NCBI RefSeq assembly: GCF_000003815.2
Contig: NC_049995.1
Span: 12,100,917-12,164,916, forward strand
DNA length: 64,000 nucleotides
Source: Branchiostoma floridae
Taxonomy: Eukaryota > Chordata > Leptocardii > Amphioxiformes > Branchiostomatidae
Reading direction: 5' to 3'
Shown here in pieces: positions 12,701 through 24,700 of this stretch (positions are counted from its first letter, which is position 1; each line of letters opens with the position of its first letter). The notes under the pieces were generated by a model, which ran no database searches, was not told the DNA's origin, and was given only the letters and a program-made list of their open reading frames with translations. A program made the translations under genes and the position numbers.

Positions 12701-14978
12701 GCAGGTTAGTTATATTATAACGTTAAGCGTTGAAGAGGTTTTACTTCTTTCAGTTGACACTCGCACTGCCACCACGACTACCTCATTTAACAGGAAACTC
12801 TGGGGCTGTCTTTGACTTCGACTTTATTTGGATCCACAACTAGGTTGGTATAGATGATCCCACATGTGTACACACTGATACTACCGGCCTACCCTCTTGA
12901 TGTAACCATTATAGACACCGCAGACGCTATTCTGGACCATTGAGAAGCATTATTTGAATGTACTTAGAATATTGTTATTGGTTGTTATTTTGCTGAAGTA
13001 AAATCCCATTTGTATTAGCTTTGTGTCGGTCTGCCCTTTGAACACGCTACAGGCTAGTTGTAATCATATTGGCATGTAGACAGCTATAAGTATGGCAAGC
13101 GTTCATAATTGTTTCCTATAGAAAATGATTTGTTTGGGCCGAGTGGATATTGTGGATCATCTCATGTGTTCATAGATTTAGTGTAACCGTTTCTTTTTGA
13201 TACAGTTAAAGTCACCATCTACTCTGAGGAGAATACCAGTCTGCGTGAACAGATGGCCAACCTGAACAGGACGATGGAACTGCGATTTGGTGAATTACTA
13301 GTAAATCGTAAGTAAAATGCATCATTAACATTGCCTCCATGAACATTTGAGACATTTATGTGTGTATGTAAAATGCAGAATGTAAATTGAGTTTTTGTGT
13401 GTAAAGTGCACCTCCGTGATTGTTTTTCAAATGTTTAATTTCGCCATCGGAACTTGTCATTCTGGAGATCATTGCAAGTTGCATCGTATGCCTCCTGCTT
13501 AAAGTGCTCATTATTTTCACTGAGTGTGCTGCACAACTTTGCCAACTTTACCAATATGCAAAAGAGTTGAAGGCAATTTTGGATTGTTCAATAAAAAATA
13601 AAATTAAAATGAATAAATGAAACATAACCAGGTAAGACAAGGTCAAGCCGAAGACGAAAGATAGTGGGTGATATCTGAAACATCTGACGTTTCGCATCCA
13701 GTTGCTTGAGTAACTACCTTTTGTCGTATGTTGTTACCTAGATGTCTAAACTTCATCGACGTAACAAATGTTTTCTATTTTCAGGAGAAAAGGGGCTCAT
13801 AGGGCCACCTGGACCTCCAGGGCCAGCTAGTCCTGTGTCTCTCGGACCTCCTGGTCCTCCAGGAGAAAAGGGAGCCATGGGGCCTCCTGGTCCCCCTGGA
13901 CAAAGTGGACCGGTGGGGCCGGCTGGCCCTCCAGGGAAACAGGGACCGAGGGGACCGGCTGGATCCTCTGGAAAGCAAGGTCTACAAGGCCTGATGGGAC
14001 CTCCAGGGCCGCCAGGAAACTCAGTCTGCCCCAATGGACCACCTGAACACCCTCAAACATTCACACGCCCAGGGTTAACTGGAGGTAAGTTCATGTGAAA
14101 ACCTGTAGTTATTACCTTCATTTGTTTCATTTGTGCGGGGGGGGGGGGGGATTGTTGCCCTAGTGTGTGTCACTGTGTCTGTGTGTTTGCTTGTTTTACC
14201 GGGTATCTTTGTGAATGTAATGTGGTTATATTTGGTATGTGTTTAGGTGTTGGGAAGATGAAGGTCAAAGCTCAAGGTCGAGCGAGTTGGTGTGGGATCT
14301 TGGTACAGCAACAGAACAGTTGTTTCGTACCTTTTGTTTTGAACATGATATGGAATAGATTTTTTTGGGTGGCAGATACTTTTCCATGTGATTAAGAAGC
14401 GATGTATGTTTCGGCCCCTGGTAATTTGCTCTCGAACTGCAGGGGCGTTTTTGTTAAACTCTTTAAAATAGGATAACTGTACAAAGGAATTCGAAGGGAA
14501 ATTTCCTTCACATTTTTTACGCACGTAGCTCAGACAGAAATGTACACAATGAGATGTATTGAAAGATGAATACTTTTTCCCCTCAGTGTCCTGCCCGGAA
14601 GGGTATACAAAGTTCCGTGAAACCTGCTTCAAAGCGTTCCAAACAAAAGTGAATTTCGGCGACGCGGTGAATACCTGTGCCAAGGATGGTGGAACCCTCG
14701 CCATGCCCCGAGACCCTGAAACCAGCGCCTTCCTCTCTCAGTTCACCGTGACGAGTACTAGCTACTGGATCGGCCTGCACGATCAGCGTAAAGAAGGAAA
14801 GTTTGAGTGGGTGGATGGGTCTGCCCTAGGCGAGTACGACTTCTGGATGCCAGAAGAACCAGATGACAGTGGCGGGAACGAAGACTGCGTCCGCCACTAC
14901 CCCTGGGTAGGGATGTGGAAGGACAGGCCATGCTACGACAAGCGACGCTTCTTCTGCCAGGTCACTCCAGGTACCTAA
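9718..14978 (+). CDS. Type II transmembrane collagenous C-type lectin, copy 2 (six exons, 354 aa)
   Basis: Tandem paralogue of the gene at 714-4965 with the same exon phases. Exons 9718-9763, 10828-10920, 12573-12704, 13206-13307, 13785-14084 and 14587-14978 give 354 aa. Cytosolic tail 1-72; membrane segment about 73-95; coiled coil about 92-124; collagen region about 128-204, less than half as long as in copy 1 because it has only one of the 20-residue units; lectin domain 227-354. Cysteines C227/C238, C255/C348 and C325/C340 fit a long-form C-type lectin fold. The calcium loop is E315-P316-D317 and the WND position is W335-K336-D337. In known families EPN favours mannose and QPD galactose; EPD is intermediate, so specificity cannot be read off. 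The stop follows PGT; an extra 3' exon would need splicing at 14971, which I do not favour. Confidence 0.88.
11201..12294 (+). mobile_element. Helentron/HINE-like non-autonomous element with six 162-bp repeats
   Basis: It starts TCTTATTATATTGC after a T and ends CTAG before a T, fitting insertion between two Ts. Subterminal inverted repeats: ATATTGCAATCCA at 11208-11220 and its complement at 12245-12257. A perfect 6-bp hairpin (TTTGCT/AGCAAA, loop CCTA) spans 12264-12279, 11 bp before the CTAG. The core is six diverged tandem units marked by GACCTGAAATTTGG at 11321, 11481, 11643, 11806, 11968 and 12131 (period 160-163). No coding frame. It lies in intron 2 of lectin copy 2. The architecture parallels DINE-1/HINE elements; class assignment is inference from structure. 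Confidence 0.6.
13650..13775 (+). repeat. Fragment of a fold-back repeat abutting a lectin splice acceptor
   Basis: Related to one arm of the inverted-repeat element at 26661-27080 (shared CCAGTTGCTTGAGTAACT and GATGTCTAA motifs). Its end lies within ~15 bp of the acceptor at 13784 of the collagen exon of copy 2, so the polypyrimidine tract may be partly element-derived. Further fragments are at about 7040-7130 and 17140-17190. Confidence 0.5.
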
Positions 14979-14999
14979 TTTATTTTATTTCATTTATGA

Positions 15000-15215
15000 A
15001 ACTTCAGGGTAGTCCCTGCAGTTACCAGGTAACTGATTTCCAACGGAGCTCGAAGTCATGTTCCCGTTTTTACACCTGGGTGAAGTGCGGAAGGTCGTGT
15101 AAAGTGGCTTTCCCAAAGACAAAACGTCTGCGGCACGGTGGGTATCGAACTCGGGACCTCTAGATTCCGAGACGAACTCTCTGCCATTTACGCCACAGGA
15201 CGTTTTAGGGTGGTT
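15000..15215 (-). repeat. tRNA-derived SINE, family 2
   Basis: On the minus strand it reads TGGCGTAAATGGCAGAG (A-box-like), then GAGTTCGATACCC (B-box-like), then a body with GGGAAAGCCACTTTACACG. A plus-strand relative with GGGAAAGGCACTTTACACG is at about 40960-41100, and a decayed one near 55060-55150. It begins ~20 bp after the stop codon of lectin copy 2, so it may be in the 3' UTR. Confidence 0.6.
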
Positions 15216-15917
15216 GCCTAAAACATCAACTGGCGTCGCCATTACAAAAAAATCTAAAATCCATATTGCCTTTTCACTGCCACCAGCTTAAAATATGTCG
15301 CAGATATTCTTCATATCACTTATAGTAACTTTGTTCATTTCCTACCAGCAGGGCGTACATATATAGGCGACAGCTCAAGCTCCATCACTATTGCAAAAGT
15401 TGTAATGGACCATCATCAGGGGAGTCGTGGAGTTCAATCTGAAGAGTACTTATATGGCCTTTTTCATTTTCTTGTAATCAATTTTGTGATCTTGTGAAGC
15501 AGGATGTAATTCATGAATTGAATTCTTATTGTTCATTCATTCATTTTCATTTATTTATCTATTTATGAGTTTTATATTTCTGGAGGGTGCCACAAAAGAA
15601 GGCTAGAATGTCGTTAAAGGGTAGTCGCTACTTAATGCAAGTAATTGGTAAAGATAAAGAGAGACAATTGAAATCTAAGTACCTTATGATTAATAAGTAC
15701 GCTTTCATTTTCAAACACAAGAGCTTGTATCAAATAGTTTGCTTGAAAACAAGCTTTACTATGATCTATTACTTTAAAGAGCAATGGGTTGTCTTTTCCA
15801 AAAGGTGATCGATGGATCCGGCAGTGTATTTTAGGAATTTTCATTCCAGCTACTTGTCATGTAATCAAGCGTTCGTTACTCTTTTTCAATCAGATCAGAA
15901 ACTTAATGAGTATGATG

Positions 15918-16178
15918 AATAAAGAGACTCTTTTTACACAACCACTGTTTTACTGAAACCGACGTTTCGGTGACCGTCTGCCACCTTCTTCAGGGCAATT
16001 CTGACTGGTTCACATTGTACTGCAGGACAGGTGTCGCTGCTCACAGTTTGGATGCGGTCAAAAGGCGTGAAGTAAGAAGGTGACAGACGGTCACCGAAAC
16101 GTCGGTTTGAATAAAACAGTGGTTGTGTAAAAAGAATCTCTATATTCAGTGACGTACCAACCTGATGAAACTATTCAC
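15918..16178 (-). mobile_element. Short retroelement with hammerhead-like cores, copy 2
   Basis: Same family as 7241-7631, opposite orientation, flanked by the 14-bp direct repeat TAATGAGTATGATG (15904-15917 and 16179-16192). A minus-strand hammerhead-like core is at 15961-15993 (CTGAAGA, GGTGGC/GTCACC stem with one wobble, GAAAC, GTC). The plus-strand partner at 16071-16103 keeps stem and GAAAC but has AGTAAGA in place of CTGAAGA, so it should be dead. The interior is continuous, showing what is missing in copy 1. Confidence 0.65.
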
Positions 16179-17331
16179 TAATGAGTATGATGTCACCGCT
16201 CTCTATGACAAGAAAGTTTCTGAAAAAAGCTGACCGGTGCGTATTTTGGAAAAAGCCTGGATGTTTAAAAAAATCACATGAAAAAAGAGTTTTTAAACAT
16301 CGAATTACTGAATTGGTCTGTCTTCTATTGAAAAAAAAATATTACATGAGATTTGTCTAACAAAGAAAAAAATTAAAATAAGCACAATCACCACATTTCA
16401 ATGTAAATCATGTCTTAGTATCTATGTCGAGTGTATCTGTAGAACGTCCAGGAGGTTATTTGCTTTTATACTTAGTCTAAATGTTATGACTGAACAATTA
16501 CATTCTGGTGGTTAGTGCTGATGACAAACAATTGTTTACAACTTTAGGCCACAGCAAGTAAGTTTTATGGATGACATCCTCTGCAGACTGCAAAATAGTG
16601 CGATAGGGCGGAAAAAGAACAAGATGGGTTAAAAAAACAAAACAAGATGGCTACATTTTCAAAAATAGGCACCATAAAGTTGGGATGACGGTTGTAAAAA
16701 GAATTAAAGGGACAAAACATGGTATCAGAGCCAACAAGGCATTCATTCCCGTATTCAAGACATGTACTGGTGTGGTAAAAGTGACACTAGTGTGGTAGCT
16801 TGCAATTGAATTGGCATCACCAACAATGTTGGTAACCACACTCATAGCTTCCATATTGGTGTCACTTTTACAACTATCAAATAAGTTTCATTTCTACAAC
16901 TACAGTCATGGGTACCGCGCAAGTGTCACTTCTACAAGTACAATTATTAGGCTACAACACAATCTATTTGCTCATTTTGGTACTTTATCGTCATGTTGAC
17001 CATCCCTGCAGAAGGATTTTTTTTCTGAACTCATGCAAAAATAATGCGCGCGCTGATGTCATCCATAAAATTTACTTGCTGTGGCCTTACACATAAGATG
17101 CCAGTAGTAGTTACAACTGGATTTGTAATCAAGTTAGTAGAAGCTGTCTGAACGTTTCCAAAATCATATCTAGTTGTTTCAGTAACGGCTAATTGTACAC
17201 ATAGCCAACGAAATGACAGTTTTCTGTTATTGCATCATAATAGTTGATTTTGAATCTAATGTTGATTGGGATGTGAAGAAGTTGTGTTAATAATTATTAG
17301 TGCCTCTTTGTGAGGCTAAATTTCTCTATTC

Positions 17332-18140
17332 TTATAATTTATCAATACGTACTTTAAAGGCTTGATTTATCAAAAGGCAATTTATACAATCTTGTATAAT
17401 TGGCATTTTATATATAATTTTGTATAATTCAAATGAATGTAGAACAGTTCGGTAACTAAGAGCTGACACGGCTGATTGCCAAACAGTTCCACATCTGTCA
17501 AGAGGGGGTAATTCATTAACAATAGAGGAAAAGTGATTATTGATAATATCGGCTATATCTTGTTCATTTGCATGCACATCATTAGGAAGCCTAATAGAAA
17601 TAGGTTGTCTACGGGAGGTCAACATTGTACGGAGGCAACTGTGCCACTTAGCTGGGTTTTCTTTCTTAAGAAAACCTATTTTGGAAACATAATGTTGCTT
17701 TTTAGCCTTAGAACATAAACGAATAACTTTATTTTGCAGGTTTCTGTATAATGGCAAGTTTCCTCCGTGAAAGGCTCTTTGGTGCCGTTTAATCATGGGT
17801 TTGATTTTGGAGACAGTCATCCACGCTTTGTCAGTGTTATGTTTGATGATTGTTTTAAAAGGAAAATGACTATCTATTTGGACCTTTAGGATGTGGTAGA
17901 AGTTGTCTACTTTGTACACGTGTACGTGGAGATCCAGCGTCCGAACGAGCGGACGTTCGAATCTCTCATTTGGCGAAAGGTGGACGTTACTTTCCTGTTG
18001 AGGGGTTTATGGTCTAAGGGCCAAATGACGGTATTGTGGTCACTAAGGCCAAGGGGCTCTTCAATACGGGGACTTTTATAGGAAGCCTTTAGATAAGAGA
18101 TTATTAAATCGAGTACAGCCTCACCTCTAGTGGGCTGTTG
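17332..18140 (-). pseudogene. 5'- and 3'-truncated non-LTR retrotransposon fragment
   Basis: Minus-strand translation shows an endonuclease C-terminus (GLSDHNTVIWPLDHKP near 18000-18060) with the Ser-Asp-His motif of APE-type nucleases. After a frame change comes a linker typical of LINE ORF2 before the reverse transcriptase (KPMIKRHQRAFHGGN, LKKENPAKWHSCLRTM, ADIINNHFSSI). The reverse transcriptase itself is missing: sequence below about 17500 no longer resembles it. Dead fragment; the clade (L2/CR1/RTE-like) was not resolved. Confidence 0.7.
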
Positions 18141-18340
18141 AAATAAAAGTAAACAAACAAACGAGTATTTGGTTTTTAATCTAATCTACTGACGTCCTGG
18201 TAGGGCACCGACCGTCGAATACCCCGGATATAATCAACAACAGCGATCGCCAGAAATAAAAACGCAGTTCATTCAAGTGTCCACAGGTCAAAAAACAGCC
18301 TAACCTCTGCTTGGAGAGGGAAAAAATAAAGCAACAAATT

Positions 18341-18350
18341 GCTGAGTCAT
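18341..18350 (-). promoter_or_regulatory. Antioxidant response element-like site upstream of GCLC
   Basis: Read on the minus strand the site is ATGACTCAGC, followed by A, matching the ARE core RTGACNNNGC and a TRE-type MARE half (TGCTGAGTCA on plus). It is about 368 bp upstream of the GCLC ATG. Vertebrate GCLC is a classic target of NRF2/small Maf and AP-1, so an element here is plausible. A 10-bp match can occur by chance. A 17-bp stretch just upstream (about 18303-18319) recurs near 55814, but that similarity ends before the ARE. Confidence 0.4.
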
Positions 18351-18552
18351 TACTAGGTTCCTGACTATTAAAGAAAAAGAAAGGTGTTCCAACTCCAATT
18401 AAGTTTATATGGCTTGTATTACTTGACGTCGACTTTTCCCCGACATCTTTGGTGGTAAAATGTGAAAACAGCCATTCACTAGGTCAAAATTGCAAGCAAA
18501 TTACGTGCAAAAATCTAACCCCATATCTGCTTAGAGATGACGCAATAGATTG

Positions 18553-18564
18553 TGCGCATGCGCA
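18553..18564. promoter_or_regulatory. NRF1-type palindromic site upstream of GCLC
   Basis: TGCGCATGCGCA is a perfect match to the nuclear respiratory factor 1 consensus YGCGCAYGCGCR. It lies about 154 bp before the GCLC start codon, where a TATA-less housekeeping promoter would be. The motif is seen; occupancy is inference. Confidence 0.55.
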
Positions 18565-18717
18565 CCAAGATATGACCTTTGCCCCAAATATGGCGGGTGT
18601 TAACATCATATTGTCTTAGACATACATCAATTCCTTCAAATGACAGCTTGTTGGCCCTAAGGGCGGTAAGACTACTCCTTTAAGAGGGAAGAGGGAGTGA
18701 GAGTACGCAGTCTAAAG

Positions 18718-21700
18718 ATGGGTCTGCTGTCGCTGGGTTCGCCGCTGAGCTGGGAAGAGACGAAGAAGTGGGCGGACCATGTCCGTAAACACGGCATCCA
18801 GCAACTTATCAACATCTACCGGCGACTTAAGGACCGCCATGGGGACGTCTTGAAGTGGGGCGACGAGGTAAGACGTTACTGAAGGTTTCCTTGAACTTCC
18901 TGTGAGATGCAGTACTAGTTGTCTCAGAACCGGCGCGGAAGACGTCCCGGGTATTTTGTAACCCAGCCAATTTTTCTCGGATGTGGAAGTAAAGCTTGAA
19001 AAAACACAACGTGTGAAAAGGGGGTGTTGTTGCGATCTCTTAAAACATCTGAAACACTTGTCTCGTACCTTCTTACAGTGAATTTGGTTCTGCATAAAGA
19101 CTACATTGTTTTTTAAAGGACATAAAGTTGTTAAGAACACTAGTAGGTCTACCCAGCCCTTAACCTTAAGGTCTTGCTTCTAGATTGTTCTATCTAGTTA
19201 TAGTTTTTTATGGTCCATGTTGTTTTCAGCCTGTGAAATGCCTTTCGGTACAAACTTTGATCCTTTGCAATTGGCTTTGACTACAAAAGGCAGAACGCCT
19301 TTGACTATTCAAATCTTTGGTTTGCTTTATACAATTGAGTTCAAAGTTGAGATGTTTATCTACATTGTTGTATTTGCATGTTTTCTTTTTTACACAAAAT
19401 ATATTTCTGCCATGTCATGCTGATATTTCCCAACTTGAAGTCACATGATTGTACTTTTAATTCTGTTTGGTATGTCAGAAGATCAATATATACTAAATAT
19501 ACCTGTTCAGCTAGATAAAATTAAAGCACATTATTTCCTTTTTCATGATGTTAGTGGTCACTGGGACATGTTTGACTGTACAGTCTGTAAGTTACAAGTG
19601 AAAAATTGGTACCTTCTGAACTGGGGTAGTGCCACCTTGTCTGCACACCTACAGGCTACAAGTAATCCATTTACGATGATCAGTCCAGGTGATTATGTTA
19701 ATTACTCGTTATGGACACGTCAGCAAAAATCAGCCTACAGTCAACCCTGATTATACTAATTACTCGTTATGCTAAACACCTGGAGAGGCAAGAACATGTG
19801 AATGTACACGTCACCAAAAAATCAGCCTACAATCAACCCTAATTTCAATCATGTGACAACCATACATAAGGAACACCTGGCCAATGTGACAATCTTTTCG
19901 TGGTCCCTTCTAACTTTGAGTTTTATACTTTTTTTAAATTATAGTTTCTCCCATTGAAACAAGAGTACTGTCTATAGCAACCACTTGTCCACAAACTGTG
20001 GTGTAACTTTTTTCTTTTCAAACACACAGAATACAGTCATCACAAAGTCAGCTCATCGCGACACACAGACAACTCATATTAACAAAATTACCCCTTCTTC
20101 CATTATCATTCAGTTCAGTTCAGTTCATCCTTGTAGTATTTATTTCATTCACATGTATTTTGTGAGTATCAGGCAAAAAGCACAGTTTGGTTATATAAAG
20201 CACACTCACTCACTATCCAGTTTAGCGTCCGTTGTTCCCTGTCTTGCAGAGGTTGGACGTATCGCCAAGTCGTTTTGGTCTAATTGCTACCCTCCATGAA
20301 AGCCTTCTTCTAAAAACATAAGCATAAAACAAGAGTAGTAAACAACATTCATACATAAATGAATACAAAATGGATAACAGAAAGATAGTTTATCCTTGTA
20401 GTATGAGGTGCCACGAAGAAAGAACTTAGAATTGTCATATAATAGTAGCTTGAGTACCCAGAAAATATTAATTAAGGTTCATATTTTTGAGGTACTAGGC
20501 CTTCATGATTCTAAAAGTGGATTTACTATATTTTGCAAGTCATCTTAACTTGGACTTCAAGTGTTAAACTGATTACTCTAAGTGCTGCTTAGTTTGCTCA
20601 TGACAACATGGAGTGGGTGTATAGCAGGTGGGACAAATATGTAATTGTCAGTATAGTAGGGTTGTATCCAGGACCCCTCCCTCTGTCCTTGGATAGAAAT
20701 TAGCTTGTTGGACAGACAAAAATGTCACCTTGTCCATCCATAAAATCTGAAATTGATTGATGAAAATTTGTTTTTGTATCTATAACTTAAAATAACAGAT
20801 TTATCAAGGAAAATATGGGCTCCTAAACAACAATACAGGCTCCCAAACAAAGTGAGACAGAAACAATTTAAAGCTGATGCCCTGCAGGATATAGATTGTG
20901 ACCTTGCAGAGGGAGGGGCAGAAACTCACTATCACGGCAAACTCCCTTCCTCAACAAACTCCCTTTCCCGGCACAATAGAACATAGCCAACGTTGAAAAT
21001 CACGGACCAATGCCCCCCCCCCCAAAAAAAAAACAGCCCCTTCCCGAAGACTGCAAGGGAGTCTAGCAGAGATCACAATAGTCTCTGTAGATGAGATTTC
21101 AATCTTGATCTAGATATCTACTAATAGAATCACCAACTGTACTGCTGGTAGACATCTTTATCGTGATCTCTATCAACAGAAACATTGATTTGTTTATCTA
21201 TATTTTTAGTTATTCATTTGTTTTCTTTGTACGGGGTTGAACACACTCAGTGCTTAGTGCACTGCTTTCCAGGCGTGCCCTGTAACGTAAAATACACAAA
21301 ATTAACAAAGAAAAAATAAGAGAAAATTTATCATGATCAGGATATGTACCAGCAAGATTACTGATTTTCCCTGATCAGAACCTCTACCATGACACCTACT
21401 ACTACTAGTAGTAGTACTAGTGTATAATTTTATGATGTAGTTGACCCTGACATTTGAGTGGGAGACCTTGTGCCGATTTTATCTGCTGTTTGGATGCTAA
21501 GAATGCTAAATGATATAAAACTGTGAAATGCGTGTGGTAAAAGATCTATGTGACACTGCTAGTTTTAGTGAAACTTTCTCTGAAATTTAGTTAGGAACGG
21601 TAAGAATTTTAGATAAGTCTGTTTTAGTGGCATAATTGACCTCACGTCAAGTATGCTGTGGGTTTGTTGCGTACACATATAATTATGTGAACTTAGTCAA

Positions 21701-24700
21701 CAATGTACACCCATGGTAGGATTGCTAATAGAGCAATCGTAGGGAATTTCGCTGACGGAAACGACCCTTGACCTCACTGAGCGACATCCGCCGGCTAGGT
21801 CGGCCGGGCTCGCATTTTGCTTACCTTTCATCCAAAAATTTCCTGGTTTTAGTTCTCATCAAGAGCTCTACCTAGCGTACAACGTGTCTTAACTACTGAG
21901 GCACACGATTCTGCCAGCAAACGAGGTTGGGCGACCGGATTCCCCTTGGAATCGGCCGATAGAGCGCTCCACCAAGACGGGCGAGCTGTTGGAACACCAC
22001 GCCATCGATCTAGCCACTTTCGACAGTCAGCAGCTTGCTCCACCCAGGGCTCCGAAACATCACGTCACTGAAACTAGGACTCAGAAGACCTTGCAGATTC
22101 CACGGGGGACATACCTGCTCTCATAGGGGCCGTACGGCCTAGCTAGAGACCAAACTGGAATTACCGCCCCCCACCGCAACAACTTCCCCGAACTCTCGCG
22201 AAATTTCGCGCCCTTTTCGTTCTCGCGAGGCGTCCGTGATTTCGGCAGCCATGTTCCTACCGGCGGCAACTTCGTAAACATCTCGAACGACACCTCCTTA
22301 CCCCTCAGTCTTTCCCCTTCCCGCCCGTACCTACAGGGACCCAGACAGTAGGAAGTTGGTGTGCACCTACAGCAGCATGCTGAAGACCCTCGGGACCCCC
22401 CACTTCGCAGCACTCCAGCTAGAGCTACGCGCCGTTGCATCCGCTCTCGGGCTAGCCTCTAGTTCTACTGCTCGCAAGTGCCAGGCGGAGTTCTGCAGTG
22501 CGATCTTCACCAGCTCAGGCCTGCACCCTGACACCACTGACTCTGCGTTCCTTCACAATCGACAACACAAGGAGACCAGCTCCAGCGGTGCGCTGAAGAC
22601 CCTCAGGACCCCTCACTTTGCAGTACTAAGTTAGACTCACCGCGCCGACGCACCTGTTTCCGGCCCGAGTCTACGCTGTTTGACAGTGCCCAGCGGCGTT
22701 CTGCAGGCGGATCTTCACAAGTCCTGGACTGTTTCTTTGAAAGCTGAACTGTAATTTTACATACTGAGTAACTCTCTACTTTACTACAATAACAATACTA
22801 TTCTCCACACATTTCCGCTACGCGGTTTGGGGCCACCTCACTACGCTCGGCTTGGCCGTTGATGTCTTTGCACAACCTGTAAGCCTCTCATCAAGCAGAA
22901 TAAAGACATCATTTGACCCCAAACCGCGTAGCTTTCTCCTTGTGTCATCTCGGAGTACGTAAGAGTAATTATGGTAGGATTGCTAATAGAGCAATCGTAG
23001 GGAATTTCGCTGACGGAAACGACCCTTGACCTCACTGAGCGACATCCGCCGGCTAGGTCGGCCGGGCTCGCATTTTGCTTAACCACCTTCCCACCCTTGC
23101 TGCCTTGAATATATCCTTTCAAAGAATGTTACCGTAGCACTACATGTATATGTACACTCACTGTATTGCTCATTGTTATAGCCAAGATCCTGGTCTTAGA
23201 CCCTACATTGTTGTAATCGGCAAGACCTTGGTCTTAGGCCGTTGATGTCTTTGCACAACCTGTAAGCCTCTCATCAAGCAGAATAAAGACATCATTTGAC
23301 CCCAAACCGCGTAGCTTTCTCCTTGTGTCATCTCGGAGTACGTAAGAGTAATTCTGATTTTCTGCCAAATGGGTCTGTGGTAGCGCATGACAAAAAATGG
23401 AGTTTTGCAGGTTCAGGACATTACATAGTTTGTTTCATACAACTATAGTATAGTATTTATTTACAAAACTACAAACTACTGATTCATAGATATGTCAGGG
23501 CCTCACCCTCAAAACCCTTTTTCACTAATCAAAATGTCTTGTCAGTAAACTTTGCCCATCAAAATGCAGGAAATAGCATTTGCATTTCAGAGGGCCAAGA
23601 TTTCAAAATTTACAGCCTAGATTATAAGTTTGGATGTGTTTCTCCTTCATCATTTGCATTCCAGGTTTGCAAGGGCATTCAAACATTTTGCTTTTTACTT
23701 GACCATATTGCCCTCCATGCTCTATTTTCTTTTATTTGTCACCTTCCCCCTCTAACACACCATTGTCTACCACCTTAAGTCCAACATCAAGACCGTGACA
23801 TAGCAGTGGTTTCGATTTCTTTCTGTTTTGTCCTCTGATGTTTAACCTTACACAATCATCAATTTAACTTGGTGGCATCTCATTTTGGTGTTTTGTAATT
23901 GAGCTGCTGGTTGTGTCAGTCAAAAAACAAATTGATCCTCAAAACGTCCTTCTGTGAGGTCAAAACCTGCCTGCTGGAATTTGCAGGATGGAAGACTCGC
24001 TTTAGGAAATTAATTTTAAAGTTATTTCTTTGGAGGGGGACCAAGAGTAACTGTGAAATGAGGGACAACCATAAACTGAAGCAATGCATTTATAAGTTTG
24101 TGGGGGTTTTATGTTTGCTGTTTTTGAAGTAGCCTAATTAAATCTCGCTTATAGCAGCCCACCAAACATCCGCCGGCCCCCCAGTTACAGCCCTGGACAG
24201 CGGAGTTTGTGTTACACAGACTATTTTTGAAGTTACAGCTTCAACACAAAGACAAAACCACCACAAACATTTTTGTTCTGTCTTCTGCCCGTCCACCACC
24301 TTGCCTAAATGCTAAGTACTGTTTCTACCTACAGGCTGATATTAGGATTTTACCATGGTCATTACTGAGAGAAGGGGCCCCAGCCATATACAGTATACAA
24401 TGTACTCTAATATATATGTACATGTACATGTAACTAGACACAAATGCATTGTACCGTGAGTTACTACTATGATGTGTTGGAGGCATGAAGGCTTAACAAG
24501 TTACTGTGCACCTGCTCTACAGTAATGTTTAGACAGGTGTGAATGAAAAGAACAAGTCTAGTAATATACCCAAAAGGTATAGTTTAGTTGGTTTAGTGAC
24601 AGTTCATGATCATGCCAGCACTACAGAAAGTGACTGTTCTGTCCATGTCTATAGTGCCCTTGTGGAGTTGCCAGTAGAAGGTTTCTGGTGACTGGCAGTC

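Larger units (their letters stand above)
14979..18552. other. Repeat-rich spacer between lectin copy 2 and GCLC
   Basis: No intact gene. It contains a minus-strand SINE (about 15000-15215), retroelement copy 2 (15918-16178), unassigned AT-rich sequence at 16200-17300, a LINE fragment (17332-18140), then the GCLC promoter region. Confidence 0.6.

Noticed and set aside
22356-22634. 92-codon plus-strand frame
   Set aside because: Runs across a diverged tandem repeat with no recognisable protein; likely fortuitous in CpG-rich DNA.
21713-23081. Short LTR retrotransposon with 111-bp LTRs
   Set aside because: The two identical copies have no matching target duplication outside them, and the interior shows no primer-binding site or polypurine tract that I could see.
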